Assembly (NCBI GenBank): GCA_030512335.1
Contig: JAULSU010000006.1
Coordinates: forward strand, 310,001-374,000
Direction of reading: 5' to 3'
Length of the DNA stretch: 64,000 nucleotides
From: Immersiella caudata
Lineage: Eukaryota > Ascomycota > Sordariomycetes > Sordariales > Lasiosphaeriaceae
The translations under genes were made by a program, and so were the position numbers. The notes beneath the pieces were generated by a model. The model worked only from the letters and a program-made list of their open reading frames with translations, was not told where the DNA came from and made no database searches. Positions within the stretch are counted from its first letter, which is position 1; every line of letters begins with the position of its first letter. Shown one piece after another: positions 21,719 through 31,505 of this stretch.

Positions 21719-22414
21719 GGGAAGGTCGAGGCGCAATGCAGGCATCCTGTGAGGCGGATCGCTGTGCTTTTGGATGATCAGCCGTGTATCTCATGCGGAA
21801 AGAACCGGTTTCACCCCGGCAATATGAAGAGTCACTTCCATGGATGACTGCGAGGAGACATAGTGTTAAAACAAGAAAAGATTGGCTGTAGGCTCAAACA
21901 GGTAATGTGCCCTCTTTCAGCGCATAGCGCTGGTCGGGTATGTCCCAGAGCGGCACAGGCCGGATGTTGCAATTGGCGCTGTGTCAATCCCCGGGTGATG
22001 TTGCCATCGAGTTACACGAGCATTTTTACCAATCCTTCGTCTCCCCAAGCGCCATTGACAAGCTTTCCCCTTATCACGATAAAAGCTTGGGACGGCAGGA
22101 GCCCCACCTGGAACGGAGCGAACCACCCGCTTCCCCGCTTCGCCTCGCTGGCACGCTGCATGCGCCTGTTTGACCCAACCTCCTTCCATTTTCGTCAAAT
22201 GCTTCCCCCCTACCGCACGTACCTGTGCAGGTATGCTAATAACGAAGGATGGTTCTCAGTCGCCGACTGATGAAACCACACGCCGCACGTGAACTTCCCG
22301 TCACATCAAGACATTCCCCAATCCAACCCGTCTCGCCACGCAACCACTTCCACCTCTTCCTTTCATCACACACGCCCGCAGGATTAACACTGCCAACCGA
22401 CAAAATCCACCACA
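21719..22414. other. intergenic
   Basis: Between UstYa gene 3 and the methyltransferase, both on the plus strand. No gene seen. Confidence 0.45.
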
Positions 22415-23257
22415 ATGCCCCGGCACTGGAAAGACCGATATCGCAGCTACACCGAGCCCTGGGGCCCCGTGCGCTACGGAATCTGGGGTGCGTCCTCTTC
22501 CCTCCCACCCCCTCGATGCGCACCACTAACAATTTCCCCAGCCGTCTACACCGGCGCCAAACAAGCCATCCACGAAGGCCGCTACCGCGCTCTCCTCAGC
22601 ATTTCCGCCCTCCTCGACGCAGGCTTCTACATCTGGTTCAAAGTCCTCAACGAAAACTTCATCCGCTTCGAAACCAACCGAACCACCATCCCCAAACTCG
22701 TCCCCCAATGCACCGGGACCGTCCTCGAGCTGGGGCCCGGGACGGGAAACCAGCTTTGTCGGTTTGATAAGTCCAAGGTGACGCGTATTGTCGGGGTTGA
22801 ATCCAATCCTCATTTTGTCCCTGAGATTCAAGCCCAGATTGAGGAGAATCATCTGAGCGAGATATACGACCTTGTTATCGCGTCTTGTGATGACGTCGCT
22901 GCTCTGGAGAGGGTGGGAATTGTTCCTGGGAGCGTTGACACGGTTCTTTCGATACAAGTGCTATGCTCTGTCCCAGATCCGAAAGCAACGATGAGGATGC
23001 TGTACGGGCTGTTGAAACCGGGAGGGAAATTTATCTTTTGGGAACATCATAGAAATAGTGATTGGGTGACGAGGGTGATGCAGCATTTTTGGAATCCGAT
23101 GTGGAGGCCCCTGGTGGGGGGTTGTAGTTTGACGAGGGATATGAAGGAGGTGGTGTTGTCGGCTGGGGAGTGGGTGGATGGAGGGAAGATAGAAGGGGAC
23201 GAGCAGGTGTGGAGTATGCTGCCGAGGGTTTGGGGGTCTTTGGTCAAGCCTGAGTGA
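22415..23257 (+). CDS. SAM-dependent methyltransferase, METTL7-like
   Basis: Exons 22415-22487 and 22542-23257 (54 bp intron, phase 1) give 262 aa. The splice turns YGIW|A into a continuous N-terminal helix region that includes a hydrophobic segment (ALLSISALLDAGFYIWF), as in membrane-associated METTL7-type enzymes. The SAM-binding glycine loop is VLELGPGTGNQ (85-95), followed by the acidic VGVESNPHF, the motif SVDTVLSIQVLCSVPDP and the post-motif LLKPGGKFIFWEHHR. C-terminal SLTRDMKEVVLSAG also fits the family. Human METTL7A/B are thiol methyltransferases; that would suit a Cys-bearing peptide, but this is inference, and such genes also occur outside clusters. It follows UstYa gene 3 in the same direction. 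Confidence 0.85.
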   Translation: MPRHWKDRYRSYTEPWGPVRYGIWGASSSLPPPRCAPLTISPAVYTGAKQAIHEGRYRALLSISALLDAGFYIWFKVLNENFIRFETNRTTIPKLVPQCTGTVLELGPGTGNQLCRFDKSKVTRIVGVESNPHFVPEIQAQIEENHLSEIYDLVIASCDDVAALERVGIVPGSVDTVLSIQVLCSVPDPKATMRMLYGLLKPGGKFIFWEHHRNSDWVTRVMQHFWNPMWRPLVGGCSLTRDMKEVVLSAGEWVDGGKIEGDEQVWSMLPRVWGSLVKPE

Positions 23258-23315
23258 TTGGCCCCGATTAGTAGTAGAACGACAACAGAAGTTGGGACTA
23301 TATTTTGATGGAGAG

Positions 23316-23882
23316 CTATGGAAGGAACCAAAAACATCCCAACGACCAACACCCGGGGTCCTCGGTAAGGTAGCCTGGCTCACAGTCCGCATTGCACCAG
23401 GTCTTCCCCTGAAAGCACTCCGCCGTCACCCTGCCCTTAATAATCTTCCACTCCCACTTCTCGCCGTCAACGTACTGCGGCCGACCATCGCCATTCCGAT
23501 AAGGACACACCATCTTCTTGCACTCCCCATCAATCATCTTCCACCCCTCATCGCACTTGCACGCGACGTACGGCTCACACAGTCTCGGGTCGAGGAAAAA
23601 GGGGTTCTGGCAAAGTGGAGCCCCTTCGTACTGTTTACAGCCCCATGTAGGGATAAGGTCGCCAGCCAGGTACGGGATGCATCCGTTTCGGGCGCAGATT
23701 TTGTAGCGCGCGTCTCCTTCTTCTGTCCAGAGGCCGAGGGAGGGGCAGGAGTTGGGGATGGGGCGGTAGGCGATTTCGCAGCTGCCGTTGGGGAGGGAGG
23801 GAATAGGGATTGTGTCGCCATTGCTGAGGTCGAGGAGAGATAGGTGGATGAGAATACTGATCAGGGAAAGGAGTTTTGCCAT
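23316..23882 (-). CDS. small secreted cysteine-rich protein (16 Cys)
   Basis: A single exon encodes 188 aa. It has a signal peptide (MAKLLSLISILIHLSLLDLS) and a mature region of about 165 residues with 16 cysteines, an even number consistent with eight disulfides. Recurrent patterns such as CEPYVACKCDEGWKMIDGEC and CFQGKTWCNADCEPGY resemble short EGF/knottin-like turns but match no family I can name. There is no membrane or GPI segment. It is convergent with the methyltransferase (58 bp between stops). The features are those of candidate effectors or apoplastic proteins; membership in the neighbouring cluster is unproven. Confidence 0.75.
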   Translation of the reverse strand: MAKLLSLISILIHLSLLDLSNGDTIPIPSLPNGSCEIAYRPIPNSCPSLGLWTEEGDARYKICARNGCIPYLAGDLIPTWGCKQYEGAPLCQNPFFLDPRLCEPYVACKCDEGWKMIDGECKKMVCPYRNGDGRPQYVDGEKWEWKIIKGRVTAECFQGKTWCNADCEPGYLTEDPGCWSLGCFWFLP

Positions 23883-24001
23883 GGTGGAAAGGTGGAAAAG
23901 TTCTGTGGGTATTGGTCGGGTTATCTTTTACCTAGAATTGAAAGAAAAGAGAGAAGGAAGGACTAGGACTCGACAAACGCAGAGAATTTATACGTTTGAT
24001 C

Positions 24002-24032
<31 letters not shown>

Positions 24033-24526
24033 CGCGAACTGCGCGCCAAGTGGAGGACCACGGCGAGAATGGAATGGGCATCTGATTCTCAGAGATGGGT
24101 GTGTCGGCCTTTGAGGGCTGAATGATGCCAAGCACAAGTGTCGTTCAGCTCCAATTTTGCGACATGTGATTGGCCGAGAGGAGGGTTAGCAAGCGGCCGC
24201 AGCTCACCGATCAATCAGCCAATGAGCGATAATGGATCCCAAATTCCCAAGTGACTGCAAGGTCGAATAATCCACTGTTCACAATGATTCTGTCCCAAAC
24301 TCCACCAAATCTGCCGCCGTTGCGCCCCTGTCGCTCAAGTTACCGATACCGGCAGACGGATCGCCATAGCCCCACAAGACCCCGAACTCTTGGTTGCAGG
24401 TCCCTGTCCAAAAACACGCACACCTTGTCCGCTCCAAGACTGCGGAAGAAACATCACCATCCAATCCCAAATCTCATAACTTTTTCATCACGCTCACACC
24501 TCATCACAACACCACAATCCACCATC
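23883..24526. other. intergenic with 27-nt poly-T
   Basis: Holds an uninterrupted run of 27 T (24006-24032) upstream of the 16-Cys secreted protein gene. No gene seen. Confidence 0.6.
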
Positions 24527-25477
24527 ATGGCAGCGCCACCCTCCCCCACCCCCCAACTCAGACTCGACTCGCCACTCCTACCTCTTTGGCACCCACCTAA
24601 CCAACTCCCTTTACCCCGAAACTCCACTCCGTCGTCTCCTCCGCCCTCTCCCGCCCCAGGCCCCAACACCGTCTCGACTCCTCCGACACCCCCTCCTTCC
24701 TCACCCTCCTCTCCAACCCCTCATGTTTTGGCGCCTCCGCCACCATGCCCAACAAGGTGCGCATCATGTCGCACCTTCCCACATTAACCGGTGAATATCA
24801 GGATGTGGGTACTTACAATACTATTTTTTTTTCGTCCTGCAACTGGCACAGATGGAGAGAGGGATAGGAGGATTGCGGTTGGGATGAATATGGATGTAAT
24901 CGGCGTGCGCGATGCGTTCTACCGTACGATCGATAATCCCGATGAAGTCTTCCACGGCAAGCCGGCTTTGGCGTTGGGAAGTCGGGGGGGGGGCAGCGAG
25001 GAGTGCGGTTTATGCGCTTAGAAGGTGGGTGGAGGTGACGGAGATTTACCTCGTTAATCGCTTCGCGGAGGAAGTAAAGGAAGTTATTGAATGGTGTGTT
25101 TCGCGCAGGTATGGTGATGGTTCGGTGCATGTAACGTCGGTGGAGCAAGCGGAGGGGTTGGCGAAGCCGGGGGCTGTGGTTGCTTGTGTTTCGGATGTGA
25201 CGCCCGAGATTGAGGAGGAGAAGGTGGCGAGGAGGGCGTTTAAGGTGTTGATTGGGAAGGAGGGGGAGAAGGGGGCTATGTTGGAGATGTGTTATAATGC
25301 TAGCCCGTGGACTGAGTTGAGGGGAGTTGCTGAGGAGTTGGGGTGGTTGGTGGGTTGGTGATTCCGGGGACGGGGGCTATGATTTGGCAGGGGCAGGATA
25401 GGTGTTGGACAGGGAGAGGGGCCGAGGAGTTTCTTGTGGTAGGAATCCTCGGGTGCGCAACCCGCGCTTGTTCATGA
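24527..25477 (+). pseudogene. shikimate/quinate dehydrogenase-like gene remnant
   Basis: The order of a complete AroE-type dehydrogenase is visible but in changing frames. RHSYLFGTHLTNSLYP is followed by KLHSVVSSALSRPRPQHRLD, the substrate loop SCFGASATMPNKVRIMSHLP and VGTYNTIFF. Then come NMDVIGVRDAFYRTIDNPDE, the dinucleotide-binding GGAARSAVYALRRW with EIYLVNRFAEEV, LEMCYNASPWTELRG, and the terminal motif GTGAMIWQGQDRCWTG. Frame changes occur near 24575, 24617, 24985 (in a G-run) and 25365. None has legal splice sites. The enzyme family uses NADP(H) to interconvert 3-dehydroshikimate and shikimate (or quinate). With at least four breaks it cannot make protein as written. Confidence 0.65.
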
Positions 25478-25512
25478 TCTTATTCCTCTCCGCTCCTCAT
25501 AGGGGTAAGATT

Positions 25513-26005
25513 CCGATGACATAATCAAACGGCTAAACATTTCCTTGGCCAGGACACTGAAGCCAGGAGGTTGGATTGAAATCAAGGATATCATATGGAC
25601 ATTCACCACCGATGACGACACCATCCCTCCCGACTACGCGCCACTCCAAATGATGAACATGGTTCACGAAGCCCTCAGAACCATGAAAGTTCCGTTTAAC
25701 TCGTCAGAGAAACACCCTGAAAGACTCGTGGACATCGGCTTCGTGGATATTGGCCAGAAAGTTCAGAAGGGTGCCAGTAGGGTGCTGGGCCGCGGATCGA
25801 ACGGTACGTGGGACACTTGGTCTCATATGTCATCACCGAGTACGGAGCAGAGGATTTCATGCTCGCTCCCCTAAGACAAGGGCTTGGCTGGGACACAGAG
25901 AAAGTTCAGAGGTTGGCTTCGGAAGTTCGACGGGATGTGAATACGCGGTCGATACATGCCTATGTCTGGAGCTACGCATTGTTTGAGAACGACAAAGGCC
26001 GGGAA
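25513..26005 (+). pseudogene. LaeA-like (TAM-type) methyltransferase, C-terminal remnant
   Basis: Only the C-terminal half of a Tam/LaeA-type SAM methyltransferase is present. The core strand LARTLKPGGWIEIKDIIW is followed by PLQMMNMVHEALRTMKV and RLVDIGFVDIGQKVQK. A frame change near 25770 leads to VPVGCWAADRTVR, and another near 25810 to HLVSYVITEYGAEDFMLAPL and IHAYVWSYALFEN. The SAM glycine loop and everything before it are absent, and the previous 40 bp belong to the neighbouring dehydrogenase remnant. LaeA-like proteins are nuclear regulators or metabolite methyltransferases; this copy is dead as written. Confidence 0.6.
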
Positions 26006-27791
26006 AAACAGTTTTTGCCGTTTTTTGGTGGGTTTTCGCCATGCCGGCGTCTCGGCAACGTCTCCACAGCACAGCAGAACCCTGGCATGGTGTTTTATTC
26101 TTTACTTGCCTCCGCGAGCATTCCTCACCATGGCTCATTCTTTGCCTTTGCTTTTCTTGCAATGTATATTCACAATGCTATTGTAGCCAGAAAACAAACC
26201 ATTCAACAATCAACACCAGCGCCCAGCGTGAGGTCACGTTTGCGTATCACAGGGGGAATAAGACTTTGAGAAGAACAAAACAATAACCAAAACAGTCCAC
26301 AGTACCCCCCTTAGACACCAATTCGTTCTAGTTCAAACGCCACATGACTGAAACTTTCTCAAATTGAGCTCCAACACCCAAGAGGTCCCCCGGGTCCTGC
26401 ATCTGTTCCGGTCTTCTCATGTCACCACGTCTTTGTGCCATGCCAGCAGTTGTCATCTTGTTTGTCGACGCCACAGCATGAACAGCCGTACTGGAGAGCT
26501 GCCTCGCTCTCCAAGGAGCAAAAGACCTGGTAAATTGACTCAGATATATTCGCTGAGGCTGTTGCATTTGGCAGGACGGAAACCTACAGTTCAGCTGGAG
26601 GTGTCCAGTTATGGGCCCATTGGGTCTTGGGGTTGAGCGGAATGGACATTGTGCTTCTTGTGATGGGATGGGTGGTCTTTGCTGGTCGCGTTCATTCCAG
26701 GTGGTTTGTTCGCCCTAATGTAGTCTTCTTTCATCAGGAAGAAAATCCCGGGTTGGAGAAATCGCGGGAGTATATGTGTTAGTTCTTGAACACATAGTTG
26801 TTCCCATGCTTTTCCACTACATCCAGGCTTGCGCGCACCGCAAAGGCATGGTTGATGATGTTGGACTCCATATGCGAACGCATACGCGCTTGCCCAGACC
26901 TTATTTACTAGGTACGTTTTTATAAGAATGAGGGCATGTTTCGAGGGGCTCGATGCTTGTATGAGCAGTACGTCTTGATATCGGTAGAGTTGGTGTTGCA
27001 TAACCCCCCCCCCCCTATCCATGTTGTTCGGCCCCTGGCTGAGTCCAGGTGGCAAAACAGCTGAATCTAGGTTCCAAAATTCTAGATTGATCCTGATATT
27101 CCTCCTTTTCACGCCGTCGCAGCATTCATTGGGACGGGACACCAGATCATCTTGGCAGCTCGCTCTGCTGTGCTGTCAAATACCCGAGTGCCCTTTCAGC
27201 CGTTGTGTAACCACACCCCTTCCCGGTTTGGCTTAGCGCACGCATATGTGGACAGCTTCTCGCTCGCGTATGAAGGCCTCCCATCGCATCCTCTCCCCCA
27301 GACTCTCACCGTGACGGCTTCCATCGATACTCCGCAAAATTGTGCCGCGAACAACGATTCTGGCGCCTTTCTCTTGACCCCGGCCACCCAGTTATTCCAT
27401 CGCTTTCCCATTCCAACATGCTTATCGAAAAGCGGCGCTGATTCGGTGATCGTCTGCGGTACCTACTGTAGGGAGGGGCTGGATGCCTAGACCCCACCTT
27501 CCCAAGGTCGTGTATGAGAAAATATCCCACCAGGCTTTCGCATCCCGTTGACGAACTGCTACTACGCCACATCTTCATTCCCCTCAAAGGAGCAGCGCAG
27601 ATGGACACGACATGGTTGGATCTGAGACCGGGTGGTGCATGGATGGAGACACGTGATCAGGACAGTACCTCGTTAGTATCGAGGCGCGTGTGAGCCCAAA
27701 TGATCTTGCTGGGGCTGTAGTAGTCTGCCTCCAGGGACGAGGGGATACAGCAGCCCTAATCGACTACGCTGACCTTGTGGATAGCAATAGC
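26006..27791. other. intergenic, 1.8 kb
   Basis: No supported gene. It contains a C-run of about 12 near 27004 and the promoter region of the C2H2 gene. Confidence 0.45.
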
Positions 27792-30182
27792 ATGCTCGAT
27801 GAGACTGCGTGGGTCCAGAGAGGCAGTCTAAGCCTCGAGCCTACGAGGATCTTCAGCCCTGATGGCTGTGATGGAAGAAGCCACAACTGTGATGGGGGTT
27901 GTACTTCGGATTTTATGTCATCATCTCTGGCCATAGCCACCAATATATCGCAGGCACCGGCTCATGACCACTACTCAACCAACCCACAAATTACCTACCC
28001 ACGAGTTGCTCCCCGCCACCGCGGCGATGGCTACCCGGAAGCTCCCGTTGCCCCAGAGTATCGTAATCTCTCTGACTCGAATTTTGAGTTTTCGACCTTG
28101 GATACCAGTACGTGGCCACCGTGGCAAGCCGCCGCACCAACAATGAAGTTTCTGAGGAGCAGTGTCGACTGTATGGCCGAGTCCCCAGGATCTGTTTCAT
28201 CCACCAACACCACCGACAGCGGCTACATGTCAATTTTCAGCACACCGCGGCCGTCGCAATCGGCGAATGCCTCCCCCCTATTGCATGAGGACTCGCCGCT
28301 GTCGATGTGCTCCCCCTCGGTTGAACCTTCAGCTACCAGGGCGCCAAAAGCAGCAAAACGGCGAGGTCGCCCGAGTCGGCGTCCTCCGAGGCAGCGCCCA
28401 TCTGCTGTGAATCCAGATCCAAAACCTGAAGACAATACTGCCCTTACAACTCCGTTGGAACGTCCATCGGCGGGCTTGACAATGGCAGGAATCCAGCAGA
28501 GTCATCCGGATCCGGCTGGAACCCAACCGCCAGCGCTCAGCATCGAGACGAGCCTCGACCAAACAAAAGGGTCGTCTTCCGAACCTACCGCTGCGATACC
28601 TACTTCTCAGGAAGAAGCATCTCTCGATGAGGACACGAACGCCGACGAAGACATGGATGCGCGGTCACGAGAGACAACCCCCTGGCCAGAGGCTTGGTTT
28701 GAGGGGGGCATGGACATGGGCCTCCCCTGGTTCTCTGCGAGGTTCATGCAGGAATTAAAGTTTCACACGCCAGCAACGATCCAGGACGATGCACATGGTG
28801 TCAACAACCATACTGGCTCAGGGCAAGATTCCAGTAGCGGCAGTCAAGATGGGCAGGACGCGACCACGTCTCGGACCCTGCAATCCGACACCCTGCGCGG
28901 CAACCCCAACGCATCAAACAAGAGATCGAGAAGTGATCAATATGGTGGTGCTGACGATGACGAGGACTTGCCAGGTTCCAAGAAACCGGCACCCATGGGG
29001 CCACCGGGGGACCAGGCGGGTCAAGGACTGCTCTACGCCTGTCCATACCAGAAACGATATCCGCACGATAGTCCCTTTTGCGGTATGCCACACGGATCTA
29101 AACGTGGTTACGGCTGGGGCACAGTCTCTAGAGTCAAGTAAGTTCATGTTCCCTGTGACCTGAATTTCTTGCACGAAAACCTGCTGACAGGTCAGGCAAC
29201 ATCTGCTGGAAAGCCACGGAATAGACCATCACTGCTCCAATTGCTGGAAAGCGTTCAAAAAGGTCGACGCCGCCCGGGCTTGTCACACAACTAGAAATTG
29301 CCTCAAGCGACAAAGTCCGCCCAAGCTTTGGTTGCATGAGAGCCAAGCCTCCAGCTTGCGGGCCGAAAAGATTGACAACAAAAGCGATGACTCGTGGTAT
29401 CGGATATTTGGGCTGCTGTTTACCGACAAGGAAGAACATGGACCAGAAGGCTACAGAGCAAAGTACACGCCTTGTAAGTCCACCCCAAGAGTATTTTTGT
29501 ATGTGATCAATTGTATGTGATCAACTAAAAACCAACGCTCACTGCAGATTATTCCCGGGTGGAATATCCTACATCATCTCCGTCCTCAGGCTTCTACAAC
29601 GGAACGAGTCCCATCAACAGCATATTCACTCCAAGCAGCAACTCTACCAACTCCAGTGGCCTGACGCCGTTGGATCCACACGTCCCAGCCACGCCTTCCA
29701 ACGGACTAGATAGCCAGGAAGAGTCCCACTTTGCGGCTGCCATGTCATACCAAGAGGACCTTTTGCACACGTTCTCCGCGATGGATCCCCTGAGCGGTCA
29801 GTTATTTAGTGCCACAATGGCCTTCACGGAGGAGGGGTCGTCCGCTACGCTATCATTTGCCGTGCCGAACCCCAACGACAATGTCGAAGCTTCCCACGAA
29901 GCACCAGCCGTGAGTCTCAACGACACATCCAAGCAGTCCTGTCAGTGCACAGCCGCATCATCACCGCAATGCGCATCGTGCAGGCGAAAGAGGTGGAACG
30001 CCAACCTCCGGAGCGAGAACAAGGCCTTGAGAGCTACGATGGAGGGAATACGACAGATTGTCGAAATGCACGAAGAGACTCTGCAAAGCATGGACGAGAG
30101 CAACCTCGTCTCGGACAATGTCATGGCAAAGCTGCAGGGCTATCAGGACCAGCTGAGGGAACACCTTTCATGTGTGCGCTAA
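27792..30182 (+). CDS. fungal C2H2-type protein (ACPYQKRYP family), copy 1
   Basis: Exons 27792-29137, 29196-29473 and 29548-30182 give about 752 aa. The first in-frame ATG at 27792 was taken; the frame is open further upstream, so a 5' exon is possible. A long Ser/Thr/Pro-rich acidic region with an AT-hook-like KRRGRPSRRPPR precedes the family signature YACPYQKRYPHDSPFCGM. Across the first intron this continues into RVKQHLLESHGIDHHCSNCW, a pair of atypical zinc fingers. A C-terminal coiled coil (LRSENKALRATMEGIRQIVE) ends the protein. Such proteins are numerous in Sordariomycetes and are presumed nuclear, DNA-binding or regulatory; no target is known. A related copy lies at 36113-38244. Confidence 0.78.
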
Positions 30183-30602
30183 AGTTTGGAAGAGAGCTGC
30201 CAGGAAAGGAATTGAAGGAGAATGCATGCTCGTAACGATCTTGGATAATAGATTTTTCAGTTGAGGCGAGGCTCAATTAATTATTGGGACAGTCACCGGG
30301 GGGGGGGGGGGGGGGGGAGCCGAAGGTTTTCCCTTTTATTCCTAACCTCCGCCCCCATCACAACACCGACGCACTTGAACCTGCCCAGCGGACCCAACGT
30401 GGCCGCAAGACCATCAAAACTTGGCACTTTACATCCATGCAAGATCTAAAGCTTTTGCCCAACGCTAATTTCTAGATAAATCAGAGCTAAAACAGCTGCA
30501 TCCTAACGACAAGGTCCCTGATCCCAGTCCGTAGCTTGAGCAAAAGCTCAAGACCTCAGTCAAACGCCCATTAGCTCTTTCCCCATCAGGAGCCCAGTTC
30601 AT
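30183..30602. other. intergenic with poly-G run
   Basis: Contains an unbroken run of about 19 G (30299-30317). No gene seen. It is the shared 3' flank of two convergent genes. Confidence 0.6.
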
Positions 30603-31505
30603 CTAGATGTAGCTGTCCTGAGAATCTCCGTTCCAATTCTCGCCCTTCCTCTCCTCCACATCGGATACTAGCCTCCGCCTCCGCCAAACACCCACCGGTA
30701 TCCTCGATGACCGAGTCGAAGCAGAAGACGGAACAACCGTAGCCGAAGGAACACCCCCACAACTTGAAAGCACCGAGGAAATCGGGATCCGTGATCGAAA
30801 GGCCGGAATTTCCGCACAGCGCGTGGAGCTCGCACGGGACGAGACGACTGCGGGATGGAAGCCCCCCTCCGCCTGCCCAGTCGCAATCATCCCGGGGACG
30901 TCCCCATAAACAGAGCGAAAATATTGCCCGAGGATTGCGAGATCATCTCTCCCTGGAGAGGGGTGTTTCTTCTGCCCGGAACCGGATCCGGCGCCAACGC
31001 TGAGCGGTGTTGAAACCGAAGGGGAGGACGGCGCGGGAGCCAGACCATGGTGAGATGGAGGAGCGTCGACTGCGGTGGCATTCGTGCGCAGTGGGGCTGG
31101 CGAAGACGGCGGTGGTACCCCAAACTCTTCCTGGCCGGCAAGACGACGGACCTTGGGACGGTAGTCAAAGTTGCGGGCGACGTTTTGCTTGATCTTTGTG
31201 GAAGTGACGTGCTGGAGGGACGAGAAGGACGGGGCGTTGAGCGGCAGAGGAGGGAGGGTCGGGCCTCCGACGAGGCATGGGGAAAATTCCGAGGTGAGGC
31301 CGGCAGAGAAGATAGGACCTCTAACGTCGTCTAAAGAAGAAGCGGGGGAGAGACGCAAAGGCGGTTTGAGTTTGCGGAGAATTCGTTCTCTCAGACGCGA
31401 GATCTTGGATCGTGCCTTTGGTTCGGCGGGGCCGAGATTGGAATGGATGGTTGTGTTGGCAAAATATGCCGATTGGGGAAAATGGGGACGTGGGTCCGGT
31501 ACCAT
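30603..31505 (-). CDS. Pro/Ser/Arg-rich hypothetical protein
   Basis: A complete single frame of 300 aa from an ATG. It is basic and low in complexity, with a likely helical Arg/Lys segment (ARSKISRLRERILRKLKPPL) followed by Pro/Ser-rich disorder and a short ordered motif LAILGQYFRSVYGDVPGMI. No signal peptide or membrane segment. I do not recognise a family. The intact frame, its length and the ordered islands favour a gene over chance, but RNA evidence is needed to be sure. Confidence 0.5.
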   Translation of the reverse strand: MVPDPRPHFPQSAYFANTTIHSNLGPAEPKARSKISRLRERILRKLKPPLRLSPASSLDDVRGPIFSAGLTSEFSPCLVGGPTLPPLPLNAPSFSSLQHVTSTKIKQNVARNFDYRPKVRRLAGQEEFGVPPPSSPAPLRTNATAVDAPPSHHGLAPAPSSPSVSTPLSVGAGSGSGQKKHPSPGRDDLAILGQYFRSVYGDVPGMIATGQAEGGFHPAVVSSRASSTRCAEIPAFRSRIPISSVLSSCGGVPSATVVPSSASTRSSRIPVGVWRRRRLVSDVEERKGENWNGDSQDSYI

